NCBI GenBank assembly: GCA_037043455.1
Contig: JAWPHD010000232.1
Location: 434,001-498,000 of the forward strand
Reading direction: 5' to 3'
Origin: Cyrtodaria siliqua
Lineage: Eukaryota; Mollusca; Bivalvia; Adapedonta; Hiatellidae
DNA length: 64,000 nt
The position numbers were made by a program, and so were the translations under genes. Every line of letters starts with the position of its first letter. Positions within the stretch are counted from its first letter, which is position 1. The notes beneath the pieces are model-generated. The model had not been told where the DNA came from, searched no databases, and saw nothing but the letters and a program-made list of their open reading frames with translations. Positions 32,820 to 44,699 of the stretch are shown piece after piece.

Positions 32820-35080
32820 ATGACAGTCTAATGCTATTGTTTTGCCATTATTATCTGATGTGGTATCTGAGTACTATTTTCATCCTCGTTAGCATATCTT
32901 TTGAATTGTCTCCTTGGCTGTCGCAAATACAAGACATTATTTCCATATGTTAAGTCTTCGTTTGAATATTTATTTCTTTACCTAGTAATAATACTATTGA
33001 TTATCGTATTTTAACGGTTTCTCATTCTTCCCTTTTGGAATAACTGATTGGAAATTATACGGATTCAATTTGATTTTAAGAAGCTTTTGTCTAATCCCAT
33101 ACAAGTTTAAAACGAAGTCATTGTGCGAGATTTGACAGAAAACAATCCAATTAACATAGCTTAAATCCTATAACGTGATGTCTTATAAGTTCCCCTCCAT
33201 AGGGACTTTATAGAATATAATGTATTCACTAAACAAAAGGAGCCATACTTTAACTCTTAATGTAATTTTGCGCATGGAAACGTGTAAGAAGTTTGGAAGT
33301 CGTTACACAGGTCGCAGTTGAAATGTAGCATTCACAGAACGCAAAACCATAGCACGTGAAGCTGTTTTTAAACTGTTTATAAATTCATGAACTCTTCTCT
33401 GCGAACAGAGAATGTCGAACGGTACAGAGGCAGTCAACAAGACGGAACTCCTGAACCGTCACCATCAAAGTAGTATGTTATAGGTAAACCTATGACAATT
33501 CCGGGATTATCTGGGAACTAATAAATGCCCATTGTATTACCCATAAATATTCCATTAATCAGCGAAACGAAACGTAGCGTTCAACGTTTCTAACATTTCA
33601 AAACGTCGTATATAAAGCAATATTAATTGTATAGGTTAGAGCTTTTGTTGAAATTCCATTTTGTTTGAAAAACATTTAAAGTATTTAAATGTCAATTACG
33701 TTTCAATTTTGTAAATCGTTACTATTATGTTTTATTATGCAAATCTCCTGTACCAAAATCGATTTGGTTATTTAGATATATCGTAAGATATTCCTTAATG
33801 CTTGCATTTGCACTCAGCTATGCAGGTTCTTATGTACGACTGTAGTACCTCGAACTTATAACATCTGCTTGTCACATACTTTTGCATTTTTGGACGGTGC
33901 ATTCTGGCGAACAAGAATTTCTAATAGAAACCAAAGATCACCGGATTATAGCGCGCTAAATGTAATACCATTTGCAAGGCTGTAAAAGAGCAAAATATCC
34001 GTATATTTACAACAAGTTTAAGTGTAAGTAATAGGCTGTTTTTGAAGTGATTTGATACTGTACACGTTAATGCGCATAAGTCGTATAACGTAAACAAGCG
34101 TCAACATGAGATGGGGAGTAAAAGCCGTACCGTACCGTACCATAAATTCCGAAATATAACGAAAACAACAGATGTGTAGTACGGAGAATACCCGAAGTAA
34201 CAATTAATAGTTTAGTAACGAATCTAATAGAGATTATCGGTATATTGTCAGTGTATGTAGTATGTATATAACGACAAACGATAATGTTTATTAATTTATT
34301 TATATCATGAATTAGAATAATTAGCATGCATACATGAAATATATACATATCAGATGTAATTGGATAATAAATAGAATCCGTGCCGTACCGTACATCAATT
34401 GTGTAACCGTTATCACAAATAAAGATGTAATATAATCTACATTATTAAATAAATATCCGAAATTGGGTCAATAACATGACCAATAAATTAATCACATTAA
34501 ATAACGTCACGATTCAAATTGGTAATTTAAAGGTGTGACAAACACTTAGGCAGATTGCAAGTGGCATTCACAACTTTAACACAGCAAAATACATGACTAA
34601 TACATGACTAATGAGCAATATTTATACCAATAATGAAGATTATCCTAGGCAAACACTTGTTAATCTATGGACACTTAGTCTGCAAAATATTGATTTTGAT
34701 GTAATTAAAATTGTTTTTAATAATTACATTCATTACATGCACATCTGAAGAGTAAATAATTCGATTACCATGATATTAAATTGAAACTTTTTATCCCATT
34801 ACATCATGGTAACTATCTAAGGCAGTTCATAAATTCTCAAGTAGAAGTGATTATATAACTATGTACCACATTCATCTCTTTATCAAATATTTTCATCAAT
34901 TCAATATTTTATTTGGCATAACATTTACATCTTTATTGCATAAACAAGGTGGAATATCATACACAATATTTCAGAGAAGAGTACAAGTACTAACAAACAT
35001 ACTTCATTTAGAGAATTCTCATGAATGCATATATTACAGTGGAATAATTATAATTATTACGTTCTATCATGGCATTTTAT
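32820..35080. other. No recognisable gene; AT-rich
   Basis: The longest frame (from 34861, 128 codons) is Ile/Leu-rich, lacks a known domain and runs into the duplicated repeat below. CCGTACCGTAC motifs occur near 34126-34142 and 34383-34392. No RNA genes seen. Confidence 0.5.
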
Positions 35081-35084
35081 CACG

Positions 35085-36395
35085 TCTTATTACCATTATC
35101 AATATTGAGTTTAAAAAGCATTCATATTTAAGGAATTTAGAACAATACATAAAAACTCTAACTACCGTTACTTCCGACTACGTGTATTTATTGTTATTAT
35201 TGTTTTGTTATAGTTATCCTAATTCAATGAAGTTTGTTTTGTTTTAGCCATATTGCCACCGAAAACGTAGAAATCCTATTTTTTAGACATTCAGGGGGCA
35301 ATAACTCTATCATAAATGATTGAATCTGATTGTTTTTCAAAGGAACCGAGATCTCATGTATACGTATGTTGTGACCAACTTTCTCTGACATTTTCATTTT
35401 ATAATTATTGCCCTTTGACACTTATAACATTTAAACATTTCTACATAACTTCACTTTTTATCACCCACCGATTAGGCGGAGGGATATATAGAATTGCCGT
35501 TGTCCATCTGTCCTTCCGTCCGGTCTCATAACACTGGTAATGCCTCATCCGATTTCAATATTATTTTGCACAAATGTTCACCACTTTAGTACGCAAACCT
35601 GTTTTTTTTCGGAATTTGATCTTGATATATACTTTCTGAGTGGCACCATCCGTTAGCATTTTCAGTGCTTTGATTTTGTCAACGAGGACCAAATAAATAC
35701 CTTAATAATAATAGTTAATAATGTACGCCACAATCATACTGAAAGGGAATTTTATCAATATTGTGTTCAAAAAGCATTTATGTTTAAGGAATTTAGAACA
35801 ATACATTGAAACTCTGACTACCGTTACATCAGACTAAGTGCATTTATTATTATTAATTTGTTTTAAACTTATCTTAATTCAGTAAAGTTTGTTTTGTTTT
35901 AGCCATATTGCCACCGAAAACGCAGAAATCCTATTTTTGATACATTCAATGGGCAATAACTCTGTCATTCATGATTGAATCTGATTGGTTTTCAAAGGAA
36001 CCGAGATCTCATGTATACGTACGTTGTGACCAACTTTCTCTGAAATTTTCATTTTATAATTATTCTCTTTTTCTTTATTAAACATTTCTACATAACTTCA
36101 CTTGTTATCCCCAACCGATTTGGCGGAGGAATATAGAATTGCCGTTGTCCGTCTGTCCTTCCGTCCGGTCTCATAACTATGGTAATGCCTCATCCGATTT
36201 CAATAATATTTTGCACACATTTTCACCACCTTAGTACACAAACTCGTTCTTTCCGGAATTTGATCTTGATATATACTTTCTGAGTGGCACCGTCTATCAG
36301 CACTTTTAATGCTTTGATTTTGTCAACGGGGATCTAATAAATACCATAATAATAATCGTTAATAATGTACGCCATAGTCGTACTGAAAGGCAACA
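35085..36395 (+). repeat. ~650-bp tandem duplication
   Basis: 35085-35740 is repeated at about 35741-36395. Both contain ATCAATATTG, AAGGAATTTAGAACAATACA, AGCCATATTGCCACCGAAAA, AACCGAGATCTCATGTATAC and ACTTTCTGAGTGGCACC in order. The offset is 656 bp at the start and about 647 bp later, so small indels have accumulated. The GTCCTTCCGTCCGGTCTCATAAC block resembles bivalve repeats of the type at 1-335. No coding potential. Confidence 0.85.
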
Positions 36396-36554
36396 TCATC
36401 TGCCCAAGCTCATAAGTTCCCAGGAGACTTTATATACTGAACAAACACAGTTTAGCACGACTTTGTAGGGACACAGATTAAAGACAGGAACATTGATATA
36501 TTGTTTGAAGATATTAAAAATGATAGGTAAGGATGTGAGTTCCATATATATATA

Positions 36555-37036
36555 CACTCAAGTGATATGAAAACGCAACACGGGAATTTCCGCTATATAT
36601 TGTATATACTGCACACTTAATTGCACATAATATTCCAAAGAAATCCCAAGATGTTTTTTAAAAAAATGTTGCAGTTAACTAGAGAAAGGACACAACTGTG
36701 ATGTTGTAGACGTTTTAATCACACTACACTTTGTAACAAGAATTTCATCAATGTTGAAGTTGCTCTTCGAAAAATTGAGCTAGTTCAGTACTGTATTTAA
36801 CGTAAATAGTTTGCAAAATTTTGCATCCTAAGTTTGCTCACACGATTGAGCCAAACGCGTACTCTGTGAATAATGAAACATTGCAGGAATACTATTTGCT
36901 GTATTATTTGTTGTTTTAGTATTTTTTCCAAAAGGAAAGGTCTTACGTAGCCATGTACCATTCGATTAAAAGCAGCATATTGTACATACAATATATAGCG
37001 GAAATTCCCGTGTTGCGTTTTCATATCACTTGAGTG
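36555..37036. mobile_element. Tc1/mariner-like MITE with ~55-bp TIRs
   Basis: The left end CACTCAAGTGATATGAAAAC..GCAACACGGGAATTTCC extends to about 36609; the right end (36982-37036) is its reverse complement with one or two mismatches. TA flanks both ends. At 482 bp it has no transposase, and the minus-strand frame at 36797-37024 has no transposase motif. Assignment to Tc1/mariner rests on TA duplication and CACT.. ends. Just outside the right end, CTTGAGTGTATTGTTATTTT is duplicated once. Confidence 0.82.
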
Positions 37037-37449
37037 TATTGTTATTTTATGAAACTTGAGTGTATTGTTATTTTATGAAATGTGTTCACAAACGATTATT
37101 TTGCGTAATTAATTTGTTAAACTTAATTCGTACGCACCAATAAAGTAATTTAATTGTGTATTTAGGGAGTTTTAACTGGGAATTTATGCAAATACGTTGC
37201 TTATCTGTAGCTCTGTAATCTGTGACGTTTTATGTCATAGAACTATACCAAGCCTAGCTGCACTGCCATTGTTGTGTACTGGTTAATGATATTGATTTCT
37301 TTAAAGTTTTAATACACAAACTTTGTCACATTTCTGTTTTCTTGATACAATGGCAGGGATGATTAGTGCTATGTGTAGTTGCGCATGTCATTGTTGTGTT
37401 CCAGTTGAATGACTTTCGGCGGTGTTATGCCCATTATAGGACATAATAT

Positions 37450-39412
37450 CATGGTTCCCATACCGGGAAATCGGGAAAAAGTCGGGAATTTGAAAACAGT
37501 AATTCCAGGCCATGAAAAACCCTCGAATTTTACTCAAATCAGTAAAAAAACGGGATTTATTCGGGGAAAAAATAATGTTGTGTAGCCTCTCCAAGTGTGG
37601 AATCACGGTGATTTATAAAAATAAAGGTGTACGTCAATTGATATTCCGTACTTTACGTAAGCATGGGGTTTAAAAAATGCAAGCTGCCTGCGGACGAGTA
37701 ACATTTGGCGTCTGGTCGTCCGACAGGGCGAGTGACATTTTGCACTACAAAAATGAAGTTAAACTATCATTCAAACACGATGTTGCAATATTTGCCAGAT
37801 TTTAAATCTGGATCATTTCCAACGCCTAATTTTGTTCCGTATTAACAAGGTGTTTGTTTGTTACCAGGTAACTTACGCGTCATATAGACTGTGATTCAAT
37901 TCACGCTAAAATCAATCATACACCAATATTTTGAGTAATCGCACCTTTTGTATTGTTTCATGTTGATTGAACAATCAACCATAAAATGAACCCAATTCAG
38001 AAACAGCCGATCAAACATCGGTTCACACTTGCCATTGTTTCAGTTTACGCTACCGTGTGTACAACTAATTAGTAGGCACTTAAAGGGACACATGGCAATC
38101 TTGCAGTATTTGAAATGGGTGTCTCAATTTATATATCCAGTATCATTTTTACTTTTACCCTGGTTACATTTAAATAAATCAAATTTTAAGTATTCACTAT
38201 TTCGTCTTATACTATAAGTTTTAATATATTTCTGGTGCAATAATATAAAAAAATGGCTTAATACAATTCTTATAATTAACATTAATGATTGAACAAATGC
38301 AATTTATGTAGAAAAACTAACGGGATGCCGTTAGTTTTTAAAAAATCAAGATTGCCATGTGTCCCTTTAACACCTATCAGTGATCGTAAACACCGACGGG
38401 CTGAGTATCTCTGGCGAATTCGTAAGCAAACATTTTCAAACTTTCTGTTTTGATCAGCCATTTTGGCCGCTAGAGGGCGCCACATTTGATGTTTTACCCG
38501 GCTCGACCACACAGTTAAATCTGTAGATAATGTTGAGCGCGGGGACACAAACCAGTTGATTGACAGCAAGAGGCGGAACAGTGGGCGGAATCTTATCGCA
38601 CCGACAATTTGACAGTGGCTCTCAATAAACGCTGCCATAATTAGTTTATCTATCTAAATGGATTGTCACTAATTAGCTAAAACACTCAGCGGGATAGTGG
38701 CTTATAAACAGTGAAAGACTTTGTGAATTAGAATTCGGGATTTTCCGAGATCTTTTAGACAAAATCGGTCACAAATTTGGATTCGTCAGACCGCCGATGT
38801 CTGGCAAATTTGGTGTGCATTTCTTACGGTTTTCATTCGCCAGTTCAGGTTACTTTTTGCCTATGGCGATTTGGCAAATGGTTAACGTGGGCCTAGTAAG
38901 CCAATACACATTAACCATTGATATTCGTGAACAATCGTAAAGATGTGTTAATGCTCTGATCAATGAAATGTGAAGCCCAAATTGTACTTTTGTTTTCGAT
39001 CGCTGTTGTACAAATTCGATATCTCACCGGATGACTCATAAAATATGTTGACGATTTTAGCTGAGTATTTACGAATAAAACTCGCAATGTTCCGTCGTAT
39101 GTGCAAGCGTCTAATTATTTGAATCGATAAAGCATGTCGTCTGAGAACAAGTTAAATGTCATCACTAAATTTCCTTCATAGGAGGGAGAACGGCCTGAAA
39201 AACAGCGGGTTAAAGTTAATACTTGTCAAAAACAATAAACTAACATCTTGTGTGATGTCACATATTAGTACACTGCGAACAATTTAACGTTTTTGCAACA
39301 ACGGTGTCGGACAAACACTGGTATAAATTGTCCTAGAAAACTGTGGGGAAACCTGGAAAAGACCTTGAGTTTTGTTCTCAAAAAACTGTCTCAAAAAACT
39401 GTGGGAACCCTG
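37450..39412. mobile_element. hAT-like element remnant with CAGGGTTCCCA ends
   Basis: The left end CATGGTTCCCATACCGGGAA (37450) and the right end ..TGTGGGAACCCTG (39412) form a short inverted repeat (CAKGGTTCCCAYA). Both subterminal regions carry GGGAA-rich short repeats (CGGGAAATCGGGAAAAAGTC; GGGGAAACCTGGAAAAG). Flanks are TAATAT and TAATAC, which fit a duplicated target imperfectly. hAT elements often start CAGGG; the assignment is tentative. No transposase frame was found. Confidence 0.5.
38084..38366. mobile_element. TTAA-flanked MITE (Kolobok/piggyBac-like)
   Basis: The ends AGGGACACATGGCAATCTTG and its exact reverse complement enclose 283 bp, flanked by TTAA at 38080-38083 and 38367-38370. 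TTAA duplication occurs in the Kolobok and piggyBac superfamilies; the AGGG start favours Kolobok. It lies inside the hAT-like element and is therefore younger than it. Confidence 0.82.
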
Positions 39413-39574
39413 TAATACACTCACTTTGTACAGACTAGTTCTCCTGCTACCCTGGCTGGCATTCAACAACTAGTGGCCTATATCATTGCCATGTGCCGGT
39501 TGAATGAATGTTGAAAATGTGTTATGGTCTCCTGCACATTTAGCCAGTAGAGCATCCACAGACTCTTTCACCTC

Positions 39575-39835
39575 TTGTCTGCACCGTATTTTCAATACTA
39601 TAACACTTAGAGATACCAAACTTGGTATGTGGATACATCTTGGGATAGCTGTGTGTCGCATACCAAAATAAGGCCACTATGACTTTGACCTTGACCTGTG
39701 ACCTCTGTCATAGAAAATGCTTGTCCGCACCGTATTTTCAATACTATAACACTATGTCTTACCAAACTTGGTATGTGGATACATCTTGGGATAGCGGTGT
39801 GTCACATACCAAAATAAGGTCACTGTGACCTCTGT
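39575..39835 (+). repeat. ~155-bp tandem repeat, two copies
   Basis: GCACCGTATTTTCAATACTA, TACCAAACTTGGTATGTGGA and TACATCTTGGGATAGC occur in order twice, with GACTTTGACCTTGACCTGTG between. The TGACCTTGACC block again matches bivalve-type repeats. Confidence 0.85.
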
Positions 39836-40257
39836 CATACCCCAAACATTGTGAGAAGCATCAGTATGAAGTGGAACTGCGCATATACATGAAGTCATGG
39901 GGTATGCGTTTGCAAGGGTATTAATAACCTTCAGTGATAGTTTTAGTTTGACATTCTTTTGATCTACATCTTTATTAATTTCGCTTTGTTTTGTACACCC
40001 TTTTTGTGATGTCTGGGCGATCTCTGTAGTGTAAGGAAACACGCTTTTCTTTCGAGAAAAGAGATTCAAGTTCAAGTCTTGGCAGGGACCTGACACACTG
40101 AGTTGTACATACAATTATTTTTTTCCACATCAGTAATGTTGTTTTTGTACAGCATGAACTTAAAAATATGTACATTTGATAGTCATTCATCCTATTATTA
40201 CCAGAGTGTGTTTTTGACATAGTTGTTGCTGTTCCGGCGGCAGCGGCGTCAACATTC

Positions 40258-40585
40258 AAGTTTTGCGTTTATGTAATTTTCTCACAAACTGTATGCACTA
40301 GACCTTTTAAACTTTGCTTATAGTTGTATCATGGGTGGTACATTGCAACGTGACAAAGCAAATGTGGAAGTGACCTTGACCCTCCAAGCAAAGGGCAGAT
40401 AACTTACTAATTTTTATGTTCAACTTTTGCGTTTAGGTCACTTTTTCACAAACTGTATACACTACAACTTGCAAACTTTGCTTATAGTTGTATCTTGGGT
40501 GGTACATGGCAATGTGACAAAGCAAATGTGGATGTGACCTTCACCATCCAAGCAAAGGGCAGATAACTTTAATTGTTACATTTAC
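40258..40585 (+). repeat. ~165-bp tandem repeat, two copies
   Basis: Both copies contain CAAACTGTATNCACTA, AAACTTTGCTTATAGTTGTA, GTGACAAAGCAAATGTGGA and CCAAGCAAAGGGCAGATAAC. From 40586 to 41448 I see only an (AT)n tract near 40759-40780 and no gene. Confidence 0.85.
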
Positions 40586-41448
40586 ATCACTTTCTCATGA
40601 ACTAGAATTATGCACTAGATGGTTTAAACCTAATTTATAGCTTAATCTTTGGAAGAAAACATATTCTATTTCGACCTAGTTGTGTCTTAGGTAGTGCATT
40701 TTTCATCTGAACTTTACCAAACTTTAACAGATGTTTTGCCTTTTTTTTTTTATTATTAGTGTATATATATATATATATTTATTATATACCTGTCAATAAT
40801 ATATACATAGTACCGTCATCTTCTTACAATGGAATACAACAACCTGTATCACACTACAGGTTATCACTATGCTTCTAAAAATAGAATGAGTATCACTATC
40901 TTACTAAAAATAGAACAGCAGTTCAAGCAAGTTTTACGCCACTATGCACGAGAACGTCAAGACGACGTTGCGTCATACAACCAAAACAAGTAGGTCAAAC
41001 CAATGACACCAACACCTTAAAACTACATACATTTTCCCGATGCACTTTATCGAGAAATAGTATGCTTTATTGAATGTGTATGCAATAGCAATGCAAATGT
41101 TTCTATGTTAATGATGTGTAAGAGGTATATAATAAAAGGATCATTACTAGAGTAACCTGTTCTGGAAGTTTGTATCACCTCTCGTAGGTAAATGCCAGAT
41201 CAGGATTACACAAACAAACCACACATGATGCTCTCATTCCAATGCAATGAATTAAAACAAATATATTCTACAATTTCATTCTTATTGCCGCTCGTCGTCA
41301 TAGTATATATTGTATACTATGACTTTTCTTGTTCTATTTTTAGTAACAATGACCGTGACCCCAGTGACACCAAATGCAATCCCAAACTTCCGTTTGACAT
41401 AAGCTACATAAACAACAAGTTTCATTCTAATATCTCATTCCTTACCTA

Positions 41449-41668
41449 GCGCTGTGGTCTAGTGGTAGAGCGTTGGACCCATGATTGAAACGTCATGGGT
41501 TCGATTCCCACCAAGACCATATGTGTTGTGTCCCTGAGCAAGACACTTTATCTGCATTGCTTAGTACTGGTTCTACAAAGGAAGACATCGAGTGTGATTA
41601 AAAAAAAATCAGAGAGCTTTCGTTACGATCGATGTAAAATAAATAAGTTTAAACTAAATTTAAACTAA
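41449..41668 (+). mobile_element. Full-length tRNA-derived SINE
   Basis: The head has A box (GGTCTAGTGGTAGAGCG) and B box (GGGTTCGATTCCC). The central part reads CTGAGCAAGACACTTTATCT and GCTTAGTACTGGTTCTACA, and the end AATAAGTTTAAACTAAATTT is duplicated. It is the same family as 4001-4212, in opposite orientation. The head would not be a working tRNA: its 3' acceptor half does not pair properly. Confidence 0.85.
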
Positions 41669-41689
41669 AAACCGTTTTTCTATGTTTTG

Positions 41690-43225
41690 TAACAGTGACA
41701 TTGACCTTGACCCCAGTGACCCCAAATGCATTCCCAAGCTTCCTTTCCATATAAACTACCTAACTACCCTGCAAGTTTCATCGCAAGTTATTGAGTGGAA
41801 ACTAAGAGCCTCTTATTGACATATTCTTAGGTGGGAACTTTGACTAGTATATATTAAACATCTTCACTTCACAGAGAATATCTAAGATATTCGGATCAAC
41901 GTCTCTAGCTAGGTCTTGCAGGCCTTAAGGACTCACACCACTATTATCTCCCTTGAATACTCGTGCCCTACAGATGAAGGAGGTAGATAAAAAAAACAAG
42001 TTTGCTTTTCTACATTTTACAGGATACATTGATTTATCTTTACCCGGTTCTAAATCTACAGCATTTTAGGAAGAGATCACAGAAAAATGCATGTTGATAT
42101 AAGATTTCTAGCTAATTCTGTCTCATTTTACACATCATGGGTCTAATCACCACGGGGTTGTAATTTTGTCTAAATTTTGATAGGTGTCACGCAAACATGA
42201 AATTAAAAAAACGTTCAATCTGGTAAATATTTGTTAAATGTGTTTTAAATTGCAGATATTGGATCAATGAAGAATTTAAGCATAAATACATGTTGCAAAA
42301 TCTGTTTTATCTCTATGCCACGAACAAAAACATTACAATGGGACTCTATGGAAAATTAATTGTGGTGTGAGACGTTCAGTGTTGTATCTTGTATTGGCTG
42401 TAAATAGCAGTTTGAATAAAACAGAAAATGGTAGACGTTTTCTTATTTAAAATCTTGCACACAGTAAACTTTGTTGATACCGATATCGAGCAAACACTTT
42501 ATGGTGGGTTAATAGAAATAGAAACTGTAGGTTGTAATAAATTGACCCCTTCGGGAAGTCAATATGTAATGAATGGATACAAAATTTAACAGCAGTTTAG
42601 TTATTTTACTATAAAGAGTAATGACCGGGGGTTATTTTTCTGTATAACATGCTCTGAACAATGGAATAAGTTGAGAAACATGTAGGTCATAAGCATATGT
42701 TTGGGAAGTGACGTTCTGATGAAATTTCGGAAGTTGCAGATTGGCAAGAGTAATTAAATTTACTAATATAAATAGAAAAGTACGAAATTTCTAGAAGAAG
42801 GACGGGATGAAAGAAAACCCATTAATATTCACGATTAGAATTATGGCTCATTCTTGGGATGGTGTTGAGTTGAATTGGGGTTTCGGCGCACCAACAAAAA
42901 AAGGTTACATGTCGACAACACATTATTGTTTATACTGAAATGTAACTTATATTTGGTAATATCTAACTTAACATTAGTTTTCCAATCTGTACTATTCACA
43001 TAGTGTACGTTCTATTTTGTTCAGCATAGTATTACTTATAAATAAAACACATCAAATGCAAAACTGGTCTTTGATGTCAAATTAAATCGCTTGATAAATA
43101 TGTTAAACATGCTCACGTTTTAGCTGTTTCTGTTTTCATGAGGCTTTGTTCATGTTGAAACTCTCATTGCTGTAATAGAACAATGATGTGTAATTTCCGC
43201 TTTAACCGCTAAAACTCCACCGAAT
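41690..43225. other. Bivalve-type TGACCTTGACC repeat, then unremarkable sequence
   Basis: 41695-41810 carries TGACATTGACCTTGACCCCA and GTGACCCCAAATGCATTCCC, resembling 41352-41400 upstream (GTGACCCCAGTGACACCAAATG), so the SINE appears to sit within a tandem pair. After that I see no gene or element to 43225. Confidence 0.55.
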
Positions 43226-43229
43226 GAGC

Positions 43230-43430
43230 TTAAATAATCGACCTAAAACTTGCAACGAATCTGTGCTTTGCTAATACATACTGATAAAGGTGATCCTTTG
43301 GGAGCAACAAACACAATTAAGAAAATAAAACAGCAGACTCGGTCGTATTGAGTCTGTTCATGAGAAGTAATGAAAGAAGCAACACCTCGCACGCCCCCTA
43401 GCACCCTAAGGCCTAAAGGTTTGACAAATT
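43230..43430 (-). repeat. Reversed copy of the 15362-15725 repeat family
   Basis: Minus-strand reading shows GGCGTGCGAGGTGTTGC, TTGTGTTTGTTGCTCCCAAA and GGATCACCTTTATCAGTAT, matching 15495-15560. From 43431 to 44690 lie diverged repeats containing AAACCCTAACC-type and CTGAAACTCTAAGG-type blocks but no gene. Confidence 0.6.
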
Positions 43431-44355
43431 TCACGGAGCTGTTCTTATGCGTAGCGGAGTTACTTATATGAAGAAAAAAACGTAAACCCTGCCCCCAATA
43501 TCCAAACCCTAACCGTTTTAGCTACGCCGTACGTGCTTTGGTAAAACTGATACAGTCAGTGAATCTATGTCGTTATAGGGGTAGCAATGTGGAAGTTATT
43601 ACAAAGCTGCTTTTTTTGGAAATGAAACATTAAGAAGATCTGGACCGTGACTTGAAAAGTTTCACGGGGAAGCTCTAATTGAATGCGGAGAAATCACGCA
43701 AACCCTACCTAGCTGGAATTTCCAAATCTCCACGCAGGATTATCGTTTCTTGCACTCACATATATCTCTGCTAACTACTAAATTACACGATTTTGGTAAA
43801 ACCTATTAAATTGGAATATGTTTGCCTAAAACTTATTTATTTCTTGCGTAAATATAATTTTCAGAATATCTGCAAATTAGATGTTGCAAGATTTGAAGTA
43901 ATGCATCAAAACAATTTAGTTTTAATCGGGACTATTTTACTACAAAAATAATACGTACTTAGGTCTCCTCAATCGAAACGCATATGTAAACATTTCAAAC
44001 CAAAGCTCGATAGCAGAAAATTACTAAAACAAGTTAACTCATAGAAATCAAAATTGAAATGATTTAATATAGGTCTATATTTTATCTGTGCATATCACGC
44101 AAAAGGATTTATTATAAACATCGTCATAAGTTTTTTTGAATAATCATGTGACCGAACCGTTCGCCCTACTTCCTTTGACGTTGAAAGAGTCAAACGAGGA
44201 ACGAGTGTACTCTGCGTAGAGATTGCGAATTTCCGTGTTTAACAGCTATAGCTCCGGTGTACGTACTTTCTTCAAGCGACTCTGTGCCACGATAACACCA
44301 GATATGTCGACATTGTCAAGGAGAGCTATTCATACGGAAATGCGAAGAAAAATGG

Positions 44356-44395
44356 CCAATCCTAACCCTAACACTTAACCCCAAACCCTAACTTT
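44356..44395 (+). repeat. Short interstitial telomere-like stretch
   Basis: CCTAACCCTAACACTTAACC followed by CCAAACCCTAACTTTAA contains a few (CCCTAA)-like units. Too short and degenerate to be a telomere end. Confidence 0.4.
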
Positions 44396-44699
44396 AATTC
44401 TTGCGTTAATCATCTCTAAAATTTGATCGTGCTGAAACTCTAAGGGAATATTTCCCGCGATGGAAAAAAGAGCTGTGCGCAATTTCAACTGGCTGCTTGC
44501 GGGCCGCGATGTTATACTACGAAAACGTTAACATTGTCCCGCAAAACGTAGCCCTAATTTAAGCTTTAACCGCTATCGCTCAGATTAGATCGAACTGAAG
44601 CTTTAAGAGCATCTGTGTCTCCAAGCTCTAGCAACGGGTTGTGTTGGACTTAAGAAGAAATAACTTTGTATATAAATCAATGTGATTGGTGAATTACTT

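Noticed and set aside
34861..35247. 128-codon ORF rich in Ile, Leu and Tyr
   Set aside because: No domain; its 3' part lies in a duplicated non-coding repeat whose second copy does not keep the frame.
44356..44395. Telomeric end
   Set aside because: Only a few degenerate CCCTAA-like units with unique sequence on both sides.
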